From Planctomycetota bacterium (GTDB taxonomy: Bacteria > Planctomycetota > PUPC01 > JACPCR01), in assembly GCA_016179685.1 (NCBI GenBank), contig JACPCR010000115.1:1-58241 (forward strand): DNA of 58,241 nt, read 5' to 3'. The position numbers were made by a program, and so were the translations under genes. The stretch's first letter is position 1. Each line of letters starts with the position of its first letter. Below are positions 9,807 to 17,180 of this stretch, piece after piece. The notes under the pieces were generated by a model, which saw only the letters and a list, made by a program, of their open reading frames with translations, did not search any database and was not told where the DNA came from.

Positions 9807-10873
9807 ATCGGTTCCGAAAGGGCGCAGCATCATTGCTCCTCGGGCTGCTGGTGGCCGCTGCGCGCCCGGCCGCGCCCGAAGAGGACCGCCGCGGCGGCAT
9901 GGTCGGTCCCATCCCCCTCCGCGTCATTTCCCCCTTCGGCCTCCTGTTCTATCAGTTCACCCCGGAGCGCGCCTCGAACCTCGGGCGGGGCGTCCTGGAC
10001 GCCCGCTTCGAATTCTCCGAGTCCAACATCCTCATCGATTCGGAGTTCCCCGAGCCCGAATATAGCGCCCGCATCGACATCGAGCTCGCCCGGTTCAACC
10101 TCAACCTGCGTTACGGCGTGACGGAACAGTGGGACCTGGGCCTCGAAATACCGGCTTACTATACCTATGACGGGTTCATGGACCATTTCATTCGCAAGTT
10201 CGAAGATTTCGTCAGCGAGCCTAAAATCCGGCGGTTGGTCGAGGACCGCAACTCCTTCAACAGCGAGGTCTCCCGCAACCGCGAGGTCTTCCTCCGAGGG
10301 GCCGAAGACCGCTTCGGGTTCGGAGACCTGGCCGTCACCGCCAAGCGAGGCCTGTGGTCGCAGGATGGGTGGCTTCCCGCCCTCGGACTCCGTGGGGCCA
10401 TCAAAGCCCCCACCGGCGATGAGGACGTCGCTTTCGGAAGCGGCCGGTTCGACGCTGCCCTGGGCGTCGCCGCGGAATGGGACTTCCATCGCTGGGCGAT
10501 GATCGCCGACCTCCAGAGCACGTTCCCCATCGGCAACCGGCTGGAAGGCGCCGGGCTGGATGCTCGACCCATTGCCAGCGGCAGCCTCGACCTGGAGTAC
10601 CGCACCTCCGCGCGGTTTTCCTGGCATCTCCAGTTCGCCTCCACCATGGGCCCCTTCAGCCTGGACGGGGACCGCGGCCCCAGCCCCTTCGATACTTCCA
10701 AGGCACAGCCGCTGACGAGCCCCATCTACCAGATCGCCCCCGGCTTCGCCTGGCGCATCCGGCCAGCCATGACTCTCCTTCTGGGCTTCGTCGAGAATTT
10801 CAGCAGCGATGACGTCGCATCCGATTTCACGTTCTTCATGACTTTTTCCTGCCGGTTCGGTTCGGGCCGTTGA
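9803..10873 (+). CDS. DUF3187-like outer-membrane beta-barrel protein
   Basis: A 356-residue protein starting at GTG 9803, overlapping the cyclase stop by four bases. Residues 1-22 form a signal peptide (LLLGLLVAAARPAA). The mature start, MVGPIPLRVISPFGLLFYQF, matches the opening signature of DUF3187, and the rest is alternating amphipathic strands (FNLNLRYGVTEQWDLGLEIP, GDLAVTAKRGLW, LEYRTSARFSWHLQFA) with a final aromatic-rich strand ending FFMTFSCRF, as in outer-membrane barrels. Function is unknown for the family. Coupling to the hopene cyclase suggests an envelope role; that is inference. Confidence 0.78.
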   Translation: MNRFRKGAASLLLGLLVAAARPAAPEEDRRGGMVGPIPLRVISPFGLLFYQFTPERASNLGRGVLDARFEFSESNILIDSEFPEPEYSARIDIELARFNLNLRYGVTEQWDLGLEIPAYYTYDGFMDHFIRKFEDFVSEPKIRRLVEDRNSFNSEVSRNREVFLRGAEDRFGFGDLAVTAKRGLWSQDGWLPALGLRGAIKAPTGDEDVAFGSGRFDAALGVAAEWDFHRWAMIADLQSTFPIGNRLEGAGLDARPIASGSLDLEYRTSARFSWHLQFASTMGPFSLDGDRGPSPFDTSKAQPLTSPIYQIAPGFAWRIRPAMTLLLGFVENFSSDDVASDFTFFMTFSCRFGSGR

Positions 10874-10934
10874 GCGCCTCCGGCGTCCGCACAGCCCGGC
10901 CTCCGGCCGACTCCGGTATGACGGACCCGCACCT

Positions 10935-11861
10935 ATGGACTGGGAAACTCACATCGTGCTTTCCGGCCAGATGCTCCGGGTGTGCCGGCTGGACGTCGGC
11001 GCGGCCCTCTACAGCGTGCTCCCGGCGATCGACATCCAGCCGATCCACTACCACCGGCAATATGCGCACCTGCTGGCCAATGTGCCGCTGATCCTGGATG
11101 CGGCCATCGATATTCTTGGCGGGCCCGAGGTCGCGGCGCGGGACTTTGACGCGCTCCGCGCCCGGACGCGGCCGCGCGGCGAACAACTCGAGGCCGAGGC
11201 CCGAGACGCCGCGGCCCAGACCGGCTTGTCCCGGGCCCAAAAGCGGGAGAAGCGAGACCGGGCCTACTTCTACCGCCGGATCGCTGAAGAGGCCCAGAAC
11301 TTCGTCACGAACGAGCTCGCGGGCGCCGAAAAGGTCCTCGGACCCGAAGCGGGCCGCATCTGCCGCGATCGCCTCCCCGCCATGATGTCCCTCGTCAGCC
11401 ACTTCTATTTTGACACCTTCAACAACCCGGTCGCCACCTTCATCCCCCTGGCCTCCAATTACGCGGCCCAGTGGGACCTCTGGAAAGAAATCGATTACCT
11501 CAAGTACCGGGCGTCCTTCTACAAGCCCGAGGTCATCACCGCCTTCCGCCGTCAGATGATCGATGCCCCCTTCTGGACGAAGCCGCTCGACGTGAGCCAT
11601 GAACGGGACCCGGACATCCGCAAGCGCATCCAGGGGCAACAGGGCCAGCCGTTCTGCCCCTGCGGATTCCTCAAGGCCATGGTCCAGCGGCTCGGCAGCC
11701 TGGCCCCCGGCATCTCCCCGAATGCCATCGACCACAGTATCCGCAACATCTTTTCCGTCCTGAAGATCAGGCACATCGTCCACGCGGACCGTGAACTGCT
11801 CCTCTGCCTGGCCATCGAACGCGAGATCGCCGGCTTCATCCGGCAGCGCTACGCGGCCTGA
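10935..11861 (+). CDS. Uncharacterised protein, paralog A (possible metal hydrolase)
   Basis: A 308-residue protein that I do not recognise with certainty. It is paralogous to the next gene: both begin with (D/E)THxxLxxxLLxxC-like sequence, then YxxLPxID and HYHR/HFHR, then an (L/V)SHxYF block, and end with a VIHxDRE-like helix. The pattern H6, D in LPAID, HYHR and SHFYFDTFNNP recalls zinc-dependent phospholipase C-type proteins, where His and Asp residues in such positions bind metal. No signal peptide or membrane helix is seen. It lies between envelope-lipid genes and phosphonate genes, so action on a phosphonolipid or on a precursor is possible but unproven. Confidence 0.75.
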   Translation: MDWETHIVLSGQMLRVCRLDVGAALYSVLPAIDIQPIHYHRQYAHLLANVPLILDAAIDILGGPEVAARDFDALRARTRPRGEQLEAEARDAAAQTGLSRAQKREKRDRAYFYRRIAEEAQNFVTNELAGAEKVLGPEAGRICRDRLPAMMSLVSHFYFDTFNNPVATFIPLASNYAAQWDLWKEIDYLKYRASFYKPEVITAFRRQMIDAPFWTKPLDVSHERDPDIRKRIQGQQGQPFCPCGFLKAMVQRLGSLAPGISPNAIDHSIRNIFSVLKIRHIVHADRELLLCLAIEREIAGFIRQRYAA

Positions 11862-11864
11862 GTC

Positions 11865-12806
11865 ATGGACCTCTCCACCCACCTCACACTCGGCGCCAAG
11901 TTGCTCGATGCCTGCGGGTTTACCCGCCGGGCGGTCCTTTACGCGCTCCTGCCCGAGATCGACGTCAAGCCTGCCCATTTCCACCGGATGTTCGGCAACA
12001 TCCTCATGTTTCAGACCACCCTCCTCGATACCGCCATCGAGGTCTTCCGACACCCCGAGGTCGCCCGGCGCGAATTCGCCTCCCTGCGCGAAAATCTCGC
12101 TCCGGCCGTCGCCGAGCTTCAGCAGGAGCACCAGAGGCTCGAAGCCGAGAGCGGGCCCGGCAGCTACGAGTCCCAGAATGCCTTCAATCGCTTCTATTGC
12201 TACCGGCGTCTCGTCGAGGAACTGCCGGGCTTTTTCGAGCACCTCGATCGCGTCCGGCCATTCCTCGGCGATGAAATCCTGCGGCCCAGCACCGATCGCA
12301 CGGAAGCAGCGGTCTCCCTTCTCAGCCACACCTATTTTCTGACCTACACCTATCCGCCCATGCCGTTCATCCCGTTCTCTCCCATGGCCTCCCAGCGGAT
12401 CGTCTTTGCGGACCGCATCGATTATTTCGAGTTCAAGGGCCTGTTTTCCGATCCGGAATCCGTGTCCCGCCTCTGCCGCTGCCTGGTGGACCATCCGGTC
12501 CTGGGGTCGCGGGACCTGACCCCTGACCTGGAGTCGGACCCGGTGATTCGCGAGCGCATCATGAGCCAGAACGGCCGGCCGTACGACCCCTTCGCGCTCG
12601 TGAAGGCCATGATCGAGCGGCTCGGCGAGCTGGCCCCCGGCATCGATTACGACGCCGTCCAGAAGGGTATCCGCTGGTATCTCGGCTATCTCGGATGCGT
12701 GCGCGTCATCCACTCTGATCGCGAGCGCCATTTCCTGGAACAGGTGGACCACCACCTCGAGGAGACCCTGACGCGGCTCATGGAAGTCCCTTCCGGCGCC
12801 CGTTGA
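11865..12806 (+). CDS. Uncharacterised protein, paralog B (possible metal hydrolase)
   Basis: A 313-residue paralog of the preceding gene, three bases downstream and so surely co-transcribed. It keeps THLTLGAKLL, YALLPEID and HFHR at the N-terminus. The central block reads LLSHTYFLTYTYPP instead of LVSHFYFDTFNNP: the Asp and Asn residues of paralog A are replaced, so one putative metal ligand is lost. The tail VIHSDRERHFL matches VHADRELLL of paralog A. The pair may form a heterodimer of one active and one degenerate subunit, a guess based on tandem arrangement and motif loss. Confidence 0.75.
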   Translation: MDLSTHLTLGAKLLDACGFTRRAVLYALLPEIDVKPAHFHRMFGNILMFQTTLLDTAIEVFRHPEVARREFASLRENLAPAVAELQQEHQRLEAESGPGSYESQNAFNRFYCYRRLVEELPGFFEHLDRVRPFLGDEILRPSTDRTEAAVSLLSHTYFLTYTYPPMPFIPFSPMASQRIVFADRIDYFEFKGLFSDPESVSRLCRCLVDHPVLGSRDLTPDLESDPVIRERIMSQNGRPYDPFALVKAMIERLGELAPGIDYDAVQKGIRWYLGYLGCVRVIHSDRERHFLEQVDHHLEETLTRLMEVPSGAR

Positions 12807-12834
12807 GCCCGCACCTTTCCCATTTCCCACGGCC

Positions 12835-13326
12835 ATGATCCCCGCCAAGACCTTCTGGTCCGAGTTGAAACGCCGCGATTTCCGGTTCTTCTCCGGCGTG
12901 CCCTGTTCCATCCTGACGGAAGCCCTCGAAGCATTGCCCGCGGACCCGGAGTTGACGTACGTTCCCGCGGTCCGCGAGGACGTGGCCCTCGGGGTCGCCA
13001 GCGGGGCCACCCTCGCCGGACGGCGCAGCGCCATCCTCATCCAGAACTCCGGCCTCGGTCATATCGTCAACCCCCTCACCTCCTACAGCCTCATGTACGA
13101 GGTCCCCATCCTGCTCATCATCACCTGGCGTGGCTTCCAGGGGAAGGACGCGCCCGAGCACCTGCTCATGGGCGACAGGATGACGGGCTTTCTCGACCTC
13201 ATGGGCGTCCCTTACGCCGTGCTCGATGACGGCAACCTGGCCTCGGTCCTCGACCGGGCCGTGGCCGCCATGGACTCCAGCCAGAAGCCCTTCGCGCTCC
13301 TCGTGAAGAAAGGGAGCATCGGATGA
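12835..13326 (+). CDS. Phosphonopyruvate decarboxylase, alpha (PYR) subunit
   Basis: A 163-residue ThDP-enzyme half carrying the pyrimidine-binding domain. The block FFSGVPCSIL at the start and PAVREDVALGVASGATLAG (with the cofactor-activating Glu) match Ppd and ComD-type decarboxylases, as do QNSGLGHIVNPLTS and LLIITWRG. In family terms the enzyme converts phosphonopyruvate to phosphonoacetaldehyde; the closely related ComDE acts on sulfopyruvate. The phosphonate assignment rests on the aminoethylphosphonate transaminase two genes on. The stop overlaps the next start by four bases. Confidence 0.88.
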   Translation: MIPAKTFWSELKRRDFRFFSGVPCSILTEALEALPADPELTYVPAVREDVALGVASGATLAGRRSAILIQNSGLGHIVNPLTSYSLMYEVPILLIITWRGFQGKDAPEHLLMGDRMTGFLDLMGVPYAVLDDGNLASVLDRAVAAMDSSQKPFALLVKKGSIG

Positions 13327-13904
13327 TGGATCGATGCGACGCCCTCCGCGCCCTGCTTGGGGCGCTTCATGTGGAAGACCTCGCGCTCTTCACCACGGGC
13401 ATGATCTCCCGTGAGGCCTACGGACTCCGGGACCGGCCGGAGAACTTCTATATGATGGGAAGCATGGGCCTGCTCTCCTCGATGGGCCTCGGACTCGCCT
13501 TGAGCCTGCCCGGCCGCCGCGTCGTCGTGGTCGAAGGCGACGGCAGCGCCCTCATGAGCCTCGGCAGCCTCGCCCTCATCGCCCAGCAGTCGCCGCCCAA
13601 TTTCACCCACGTCGTCCTCGATAACGAAGCCTACGAATCCACCGGCAACCAGCCCAGCATCTCCGCCACCATCGATCTCGCCGCCCAGGCCAGCGCCTGC
13701 GGATACCGCCTCGTCGGCCGATGCCTGGACCTCGACTCCTTCACGCAGCTCTTCGCCGAGCACCGGGCCTCGCCCGGCCCCTCCTTCCTCCTCGCCAAGG
13801 TTGGCGGCCGGGCCTCCCACGGCCTCGCCCGGCTCGATATCGCCCCGCCGGCGCTGAAGGATCGATTCCGCGCCGCCGCGGGACCCGGGAGGGCTTCCTC
13901 ATGA
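13323..13904 (+). CDS. Phosphonopyruvate decarboxylase, beta (PP) subunit
   Basis: A 193-residue ThDP-enzyme half with the diphosphate-binding domain. Diagnostic parts are ENFYMMGSMGLLSSMGLGLAL, then the metal/diphosphate motif VVEGDGSALMSLG followed by VVLDNEAYESTGNQ (GDG...N spacing). Together with the alpha subunit it makes a complete Ppd, which is a single chain of about 380 residues in many bacteria and split here as in archaeal ComDE. The ATG at 13323 is the overlapping start; a second ATG follows directly. The last residues overlap the fusion gene start (ATGA at 13901-13904). Confidence 0.88.
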   Translation: MMDRCDALRALLGALHVEDLALFTTGMISREAYGLRDRPENFYMMGSMGLLSSMGLGLALSLPGRRVVVVEGDGSALMSLGSLALIAQQSPPNFTHVVLDNEAYESTGNQPSISATIDLAAQASACGYRLVGRCLDLDSFTQLFAEHRASPGPSFLLAKVGGRASHGLARLDIAPPALKDRFRAAAGPGRASS

Positions 13905-15760
13905 AAGCGATCATCCTCGCGGCGGGCGTCGGCAAGAGGCTCGCCGGCGCGGGCGAGGGCCTGCCCAAGTGCCTCATCCCCGCCGGAACTCAGACCCTCC
14001 TCGAACGCATGGTGCGGTCCCTCCTCAAACTCGAGGTCTCGCCGATCGTCATCGTCGTTGGATACCGCCAGGATGACCTCCGCCAGGAGATCGCCGCCAA
14101 GCTGCCCGCGGCCGGCGTCCGTTTCGCCGTCAACGAGAACTACACCCGCGGCAACCTCCTCTCCGCCTGGTCCGCCCGTGAAGACTTCGACGACGATTTC
14201 ATCCTCATGGACGCCGACGTCCTTTTCCACGACGAGATTCTGCGCCGGCTCGTCCAGAGCCGGCATCCGAATGCCTTCCTGCTCGACCGCTACTTCGAGA
14301 ACGACGGCGAGGCCACCCTCGTCGCCGGACTCGGCGGCCGCGTCGTCGGCTTCGACCGAGCCCTCCGCGGCCCTCACGATATCCTCGGCGAGTCCGTTGG
14401 ATTCTTCCGGATTTCCCGGACCCTCTGCCCCGCCTTCCTCCAGGCCCTCCGCCGCTACGTCGATGCCGGGGACCTGGACGCCTATTACGATTTCGCCTTG
14501 ACCGACCTGCTCAAGACGCACCCGTTCGGCTACGAGGACGTCTCCGGCCTCCCCTGGACGGAGATCGATTTCCCCGAGGACTTGGAGCGCGGCCGCCAGG
14601 AAATCCTCCCACGGATCGATTCGCCCCTCCTCCTCCGGCGATGCACCCTTCTGAATCCCGGGCCCGGCAACGTCACCGAGACCGTCCGGCGCTCCGTTTC
14701 CGACGTGCCCGACGTGTGCCATCGGGAAAGGGAGTTCTTCGAGGTGATGAGGTTCGTGCGGACGGAGCTTGTCCGCATTGCCGGCGGGAATCCCGCGACG
14801 CATTCCACGGTCGTCTTCAGCGGCTCCGGCACGGCCGCTGTCGAGGCCGCGGTCGCCAGCGCCGTGCCCGAGTCGGGCACGCTCCTCGTCGTCGATAACG
14901 GCGTCTACGGCGACCGCATGAAGAAGATTGCGGACGCCCACCGTATCCCTTGCCGGACGCTGAAGTACGGGTGGACCGAGGCGGCGCGGCCAGCGGACAT
15001 CGACGCCGCTCTGTCCGCCGATCCCGCGGTCACCCATGTGGCCGCCGTGCATCACGAGACCACCACGGGCCTCCTCAACCCGGTCCACGAGATCGGGCAG
15101 GTCGTCGCCCGGCACGGACGCGCCTTCATCGCCGACGCCATGAGCTCCTTCGCAGGGGAGCGCCTCGACCTGGTGCGGGACCACGTCGATTTCGCCGTCT
15201 CCAGCTCGAACAAGTGCATCCAGGGCCTGGCGGGCCTGAGCTTCGTCATCGCCCGGCGGGACCGCCTCGAAGCACTGTCGGGGGCGCGGCCGCGATCCGT
15301 GTACCTCGACCTCTACAACCAGTGGAAGCAGGAGGAGGCCGACAACACGCCCTTCACGCCCGCCATCCCGATCTTCTTCAGCCTCCGGCAGGCCATCGAG
15401 GAGCTGTACCGGGAAACACTCGAAGGAAGGATCGCCCGGTACGCCCGCTGCGCCCGCGCCCTGCGCGGGGGCATGACTCGGCTGGGCTTCCGCATCCTGG
15501 TGCCCGAGGAGAGCCGATCCAACCTCCTGACCGCGTTCTTGCTCCCGTGCGGCCTGCGGTACGACCCCCTCCACGACGCCATGAAACGGCGCGGTTACGT
15601 CATCTACGCCGGGCAGGGCGACCTCAAGAAGATCGCCTTCCGCATCGCCAACCTGGGCATCCTCACCCCGGACGACATGGACGGGGTGGTCGTCGCCGTT
15701 CGGGACTCCCTGGCCGAGCTGGGCATCTCCACCGTGGCCTATGACACGGCGTCGGCGTAA
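13901..15760 (+). CDS. Fused CTP:phosphonate cytidylyltransferase / AEP transaminase
   Basis: A 619-residue two-domain enzyme. Residues 1 to about 235 are a nucleotidyltransferase of the LicC/PntC type: AIILAAGVGKRL with a downstream LPKCLIPAG lysine motif, and the metal-binding FILMDADVLF. Residues from about 245 are a PhnW-type 2-aminoethylphosphonate:pyruvate transaminase: LLNPGPGNVTETVRRS, FSGSGTAAVEAAV, VHHETTTGLLNP, and the PLP lysine in SSSNKCIQGLAG. The fusion would make 2-aminoethylphosphonate from phosphonoacetaldehyde and then activate it as CMP-AEP for transfer to lipid or glycan. Fused PntC-AEP transaminases have been described. The ATG at 13901 overlaps the decarboxylase stop. 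Confidence 0.9.
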   Translation: MKAIILAAGVGKRLAGAGEGLPKCLIPAGTQTLLERMVRSLLKLEVSPIVIVVGYRQDDLRQEIAAKLPAAGVRFAVNENYTRGNLLSAWSAREDFDDDFILMDADVLFHDEILRRLVQSRHPNAFLLDRYFENDGEATLVAGLGGRVVGFDRALRGPHDILGESVGFFRISRTLCPAFLQALRRYVDAGDLDAYYDFALTDLLKTHPFGYEDVSGLPWTEIDFPEDLERGRQEILPRIDSPLLLRRCTLLNPGPGNVTETVRRSVSDVPDVCHREREFFEVMRFVRTELVRIAGGNPATHSTVVFSGSGTAAVEAAVASAVPESGTLLVVDNGVYGDRMKKIADAHRIPCRTLKYGWTEAARPADIDAALSADPAVTHVAAVHHETTTGLLNPVHEIGQVVARHGRAFIADAMSSFAGERLDLVRDHVDFAVSSSNKCIQGLAGLSFVIARRDRLEALSGARPRSVYLDLYNQWKQEEADNTPFTPAIPIFFSLRQAIEELYRETLEGRIARYARCARALRGGMTRLGFRILVPEESRSNLLTAFLLPCGLRYDPLHDAMKRRGYVIYAGQGDLKKIAFRIANLGILTPDDMDGVVVAVRDSLAELGISTVAYDTASA

Positions 15761-15804
15761 CGCGTGAACCTCGTATCCCTGTTCCCATCGTCGTGGGGAG
15801 CGGC

Positions 15805-16374
15805 ATGGTCGTCTTGGTGGACAATTACGACAGCTTCGTTTACAACCTGGCCCATTATCTCCAGGAACTGGGCCGGCAAGTCCTCGTCACGCGCAATGAT
15901 ACCCTGGATGTCCAAGGCATCGCCGGGATGCGGCCCGAAGCGGTGGTGATCTCGCCCGGCCCCTGCGATCCCCGCCGGGCCGGAATCAGCCTGGACGTCG
16001 TCCGCCAGCTCGGCGGCCGGGTGCCCCTCCTCGGCGTCTGCCTGGGACACCAGTGCATCGGCGAGGCCTACGGCGGACGAGTGGTCCGCGCCCCCGAGCC
16101 CATGCACGGACGAACCTCGCCCATCCTCCACTCTGGCCAGGGTATCTTCCACCGCGTGCCCTCGCCGTTCCAGGCCACCCGTTACCATTCGCTGATCGTG
16201 GATGCACGGAGCCTGCCGGAGGAACTCGAGGTCACGGCCCGCACCCCCGACGGCCTGATCATGGCGCTCCAGCATCGGAAAAAGAAGGTCGTCGGCGTCC
16301 AGTTCCACCCGGAGTCGATCCTGACGGAGCACGGCCATCGCCTGCTCCAGAATTTCCTCGACATGGTCGAGTAG
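15805..16374 (+). CDS. pabA: Glutamine amidotransferase of PabA/TrpG type
   Basis: A 189-residue class I amidotransferase that supplies ammonia to anthranilate or aminodeoxychorismate synthase. VDNYDSFVYNL at the start, VISPGPCDPRRAG, the nucleophile cysteine in LLGVCLGHQCIGEAYGG, and VGVQFHPESIL with the catalytic His and Glu are all present. Start at 15805 follows GGGGAG at 15795-15800; a GTG lies 12 bases upstream. No trp gene or large subunit is adjacent. The next genes are DUF447 and RFAP synthase, which use p-aminobenzoate for methanopterin, so the PabA role is favoured over TrpG. The stop sits at the foot of a palindrome. Confidence 0.88.
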   Translation: MVVLVDNYDSFVYNLAHYLQELGRQVLVTRNDTLDVQGIAGMRPEAVVISPGPCDPRRAGISLDVVRQLGGRVPLLGVCLGHQCIGEAYGGRVVRAPEPMHGRTSPILHSGQGIFHRVPSPFQATRYHSLIVDARSLPEELEVTARTPDGLIMALQHRKKKVVGVQFHPESILTEHGHRLLQNFLDMVE

Positions 16375-16455
16375 ACGAGTTCGAAAGTGCACCCGCACTG
16401 GCTCACTCGTCACCGAGTCGGCGAGTTCGGAAGTGCGGGTGCACTTGCGTTCGGC
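16371..16455. repeat. Dispersed palindrome, copy 1 (TAGACGAGTTCG family)
   Basis: The stop of pabA is followed by TAGACGAGTTCG and AAGTGCACCCGCACT (16385-16399), which pairs perfectly over 15 bp with 16432-16446. The 32-base loop itself contains a short ACTCG...CGAGT palindrome. Related hairpins with the same TAGACGAGTTCG opening or its variant occur at 25934-25979 and 34126-34169. It could terminate or attenuate transcription, but there is no T-run and DUF447 continues the same direction, so a REP-like element is equally likely. Confidence 0.7.
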
Positions 16456-16476
16456 GGTACGAGGAGCATTTTTTCC

Positions 16477-17112
16477 ATGATCCTCGAAGCGATCGTCACC
16501 ACGCTCGGCCCCGATGGGTCGCTCAACGTCGCTCCCATGGGGCCCCGCGTCGATGAGGGCCTGAGCCGTTTCGAGTTGCAGCCTTACTCGACGTCCCAGA
16601 CCTACCGGAATCTCAAGACCCACGGCGAAGGCGTCATCCACGTGGTCGATGATGTCTGGCTGCTGGCCCGCGCCGCCGTCGGGTCCGTCGAGCCGCCGAC
16701 CTTTCCCGCCTCCCGTGTGAAAGGCCGCGTCCTGCAGGACGCCTGCCGTTACTACGAATTCCGAGTGACGGGCATGGACGAGAGCGGGCAGCGCATCCGG
16801 ATCGAGACCGAGGTGCTGGCTACGGGCCGGCTGCGGGACTTCTTCGGGTTCAACCGGGCCAAGCACGCCGTGGTGGAGGCGGCGATCCTGGCGACGCGGA
16901 CCGCCTTCCTGCCCCGCGAGGATATCCTGTCGGAATTCGAAAGGCTGGCCGTGCTGGTCCAGAAGACCGGGGGGCAGCAGGAGTACCAGGCCTTCGCCTT
17001 CCTGCAGGATTTCGTGGCTCGGCAGCCTCCGGCCGCAGGTAACAAGAATGATGATTGGAGTCCTGAATCGAAGAACCCTCCCGTGGGGACAAGTTTGGGA
17101 GGGGCGGAATAA
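16477..17112 (+). CDS. DUF447 family protein (methanopterin-associated)
   Basis: A 211-residue protein of the DUF447 family, a flavin-reductase-like split-barrel group found in methanogens, methylotrophs and Planctomycetes next to methanopterin genes. The conserved start is MILEAIVTTLGPDGSLNVAP, followed by LQPYSTSQTYRNL and GVIHVVDDVWLLARAAVG. Start at ATG 16477 is set by GAGGAG at 16461-16466; the frame opens earlier inside the palindrome. The last 14 or so residues (NPPVGTSLGGAE end) are encoded by a dispersed repeat and are probably not part of the ancestral protein. The exact reaction in cofactor synthesis is not known to me. Confidence 0.85.
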   Translation: MILEAIVTTLGPDGSLNVAPMGPRVDEGLSRFELQPYSTSQTYRNLKTHGEGVIHVVDDVWLLARAAVGSVEPPTFPASRVKGRVLQDACRYYEFRVTGMDESGQRIRIETEVLATGRLRDFFGFNRAKHAVVEAAILATRTAFLPREDILSEFERLAVLVQKTGGQQEYQAFAFLQDFVARQPPAAGNKNDDWSPESKNPPVGTSLGGAE

Positions 17113-17139
17113 TGGTTTCCTGAAGTCGTTGCCAGCGGC
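17065..17139. repeat. GGGACAAGTTTGGGAGG element, short copy
   Basis: This element shares an exact 24-base block (17086-17109) with 18272-18295, and flanking matches AATCGAA.AACC and GGTTTC. Compared with the copy at 18190-18320 it lacks about 75 internal bases. It covers the 3' end and stop of the DUF447 gene, so it has contributed codons to that gene. Confidence 0.8.
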
Positions 17140-17180
17140 GAAAAAGACGAACGGAAACGACCCCTCGATCACCCCTCGCC

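Noticed and set aside
13631..15574. Minus-strand frame of 647 codons
   Set aside because: Opposite the PntC/AEP-transaminase fusion, whose motifs are unmistakable. The antisense product has no recognisable domain.
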